Shown here piece after piece: positions 53,597-55,077 of a DNA stretch of 55,077 nucleotides. Where the stretch lies: contig NZ_JACJSC010000038.1 of NCBI RefSeq assembly GCF_014697575.1, positions 1 to 55,077 of the forward strand, read 5' to 3'. The notes beneath the pieces were generated by a model. It was not told the origin of the DNA, searched no databases, and saw only the letters and a list, made by a program, of their open reading frames with translations. The position numbers were made by a program, and so were the translations under genes. This DNA comes from Planktothrix sp. FACHB-1365. Lineage in GTDB: Bacteria; Cyanobacteriota; Cyanobacteriia; Cyanobacteriales; Microcoleaceae. Numbering within the stretch: position 1 is the first letter of the stretch; each line of letters opens with the position of its first letter.

Positions 53597-54828
53597 ATAG
53601 TTCGGGGTTTAGCCAGTATTATCACTCATCGGATGAGCAGGTCATTTATGCTCATCTACAAAGTTGTGTCGAAACTGAACTACCCCAACACCTGATTCAA
53701 CGGTTCTTTAATTTGTTTATCCAAGGAGGAGAATACCCTGATTTGGCTGTTAATTTAGCATTAGGTCGGATTGTCGATTCGGATTTAGCCAATATAGAAT
53801 TTCAGTATGTTCTCAACCGCAGTTGCTATATTTTAATTAATCGGTGGCGCAAACAACCTCGGCATCAATGGGCTATTCCTGAACTGATTAATAGTTTTGA
53901 ACAAACTCCATCGGGTTTACCTTCCTGTTGGACAGCAAAACGGTTACGTTCTTTAGTTAAACGGTTTATTGAAACGGAACAATATCAAGCTCTTCGCCGT
54001 TTGAGCAAGGTCTTTGAGGAAAAAATAGAAGCAGCTAGTCAAAAAGAAAAAAATGATAATGTAGAAGGTTTAATTAGTCGCTATCCTTATTTATATGATC
54101 ACTGTTTTTTAACAGATGATAGTCCTGATGAGCAACGTCAGGAAATCCGCGAGATGCGAATGCAAGCTCAAGAAACCTGGGAGCATGATTTATCTCAATA
54201 TCTCACGTTTAAACGCACTCCCCGCGAACAACGCTTAATTTTACCAGGGGTGGAAAATCCAACGTTATTAACAGACAAAAAGTTGAATTTTGCGGTTAAA
54301 CATTTTACCGGAAAAGTAGATGGTTATCATACTTATAATGATTTAGCCTACATTTTTGCAAATCAAAGCCAACAGGCGCGAACCTATCGCACGTTTAAAG
54401 AAGAATTTTATGAATATTTGAGTAGTACGGTTGATACTAAGTATGGAAAAAACCATTTTAATAATCGTTTATATCGAGAACTACAAGCCACTTTATCCCA
54501 CAATGATAGTCAAAAAGTGAATGCTACTCTGATAGCGGGAACCTGTCGTAAATTATTAAATTTCTTGGTTGTGGAAAGTCCCCAACAACCCCATCACTTT
54601 GTGTTTTTAGATTTAAGTAGTAATATTGGAGTAACTCGTTCTATTGGGTTGTTATTAAAAATTGTCTTATTTTGTCGCAAAGTTAAATCAGATTTAGAAA
54701 AACGGTTTTCGATTTTATTTAATCACTATTCTACTTTTCCCAGAAATAAGGTGTTTTGGCTGGTGGAAGCGTTAGAAAATCTTAATATTGCTTTTAGTCT
54801 CAATTGGGGAAGTTTAAAATTTAATTAA
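53593..54828 (+). CDS. Conserved cyanobacterial hypothetical protein
   Basis: 411 residues from GTG 53593, with AGAGGGG six bases upstream. Mostly helical: FFNLFIQGGEYPDLAVNLAL, YILINRWRKQPRHQWAIPEL, ISRYPYLYDHCFLTDDSPDE, YLTFKRTPREQRLILPGVEN. No membrane segment or catalytic motif seen. The sequence has the feel of a family found widely in filamentous cyanobacteria, but I cannot name it. Single gene, followed by AT-rich DNA with two HIP1-like sites. Confidence 0.8.
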   Translation: MNSSGFSQYYHSSDEQVIYAHLQSCVETELPQHLIQRFFNLFIQGGEYPDLAVNLALGRIVDSDLANIEFQYVLNRSCYILINRWRKQPRHQWAIPELINSFEQTPSGLPSCWTAKRLRSLVKRFIETEQYQALRRLSKVFEEKIEAASQKEKNDNVEGLISRYPYLYDHCFLTDDSPDEQRQEIREMRMQAQETWEHDLSQYLTFKRTPREQRLILPGVENPTLLTDKKLNFAVKHFTGKVDGYHTYNDLAYIFANQSQQARTYRTFKEEFYEYLSSTVDTKYGKNHFNNRLYRELQATLSHNDSQKVNATLIAGTCRKLLNFLVVESPQQPHHFVFLDLSSNIGVTRSIGLLLKIVLFCRKVKSDLEKRFSILFNHYSTFPRNKVFWLVEALENLNIAFSLNWGSLKFN

Positions 54829-54965
54829 GTTTTGCCTTAATTCTGGCAATTGCGACTATAATACAGCACTCTATTATTATTTATTTTACACTAAAAGCGA
54901 TCGCTGTTGATCATAAAAATAGCGATCGCTTAATTATAAGGGGATAACCCTTGACACTCTCACCG

Positions 54966-55077
54966 TCAATCGCCAAGCGATGTGACGGGAGATTCTTTGT
55001 TCAACGAATCGACTTGCCCCAACAGGATTGCTCCCGTTAAAGTAGAGGTCAATTCTCCCAAAGCGTTCACCTCGACT
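54966..55077 (-). CDS. C-terminal end of an unidentified gene (runs off window)
   Basis: On the minus strand one frame is open from the window edge to TGA at 54968-54966: VEVNALGELTSTLTGAILLG then QVDSLNKESPVTSLGD. The stretch is amphipathic and protein-like, but too short to identify. Confidence 0.4.
   Translation of the reverse strand, partial: VEVNALGELTSTLTGAILLGQVDSLNKESPVTSLGD

Overview
The window looks like a chromosomal segment of a filamentous (Oscillatoriales-type, perhaps Planktothrix/Oscillatoria-like) cyanobacterium. Support: many HIP1 octamers (GCGATCGC), the cyanobacterial set DUF2997-Ycf35-ferredoxin, a CtaA-like copper ATPase, DUF2949, CHAT and NB-ARC/WD40 proteins, large hybrid kinases, and dispersed GTAGAGACG palindromes. 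No tRNA, rRNA or CRISPR array was seen.

Layout. 1-218: left edge, the N-terminus of an ISAs1-type transposase. 293-2526: two coupled genes for a secreted and a membrane protein of unknown role. 2776-9293: class Ia ribonucleotide reductase, nrdA then nrdB, preceded by two NrdR-box-like sites. nrdB is the most striking object here. It is cut into four exons (5203-5420, 6203-6416, 7508-7712, 8833-9293) by three group I introns, each with its own homing endonuclease ORF (HNH, HNH_3, GIY-YIG). The exons sum to 1098 nt = 366 codons with every frame restored, and all iron-ligand residues and the radical tyrosine are present. Intron 3 also carries, just before its endonuclease, an 18/20 copy of the intron-less exon 3/exon 4 junction, recalling the I-TevI operator of phage T4.

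9412-14111: a 2OG-Fe(II) oxygenase, a YiaA/B-like membrane protein, then a small conflict-type island (NB-ARC NTPase, divergent membrane protein plus AHH-like nuclease, orphan HicB-like antitoxin). 14240-19602: the ferredoxin/Ycf35/DUF2997 operon, CtaA-like copper ATPase, PrxQ-like peroxiredoxin, Coq4-like protein and a 47-residue membrane protein. 19646-30640: a signalling block on the minus strand with a REC-PAS-HK-REC hybrid kinase, a receiver-only regulator plus HAMP kinase pair, and a 2264-residue soluble poly-HAMP hybrid kinase with twelve 92-residue repeats.

31131-40414: small secreted protein, FAD/NAD(P)-binding protein, CHAT protease-like/TM protein, a HEPN-motif protein, a YoeB-YefM toxin-antitoxin pair in toxin-first order, a broken Uma2 nuclease remnant, a Fic protein and a secreted repeat protein. 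40683-48346: GH1 beta-glucosidase, GAF-GGDEF cyclase, two tandem solute-binding lipoproteins and a Cache-HAMP kinase. No permease is present, so this reads as a sugar-sensing set rather than an importer. 48854-55077: DUF2949, a 14-repeat WD40 NB-ARC protein paralogous to the one at 10847, a cyanobacterial hypothetical, and the C-terminus of a gene running off the right edge.
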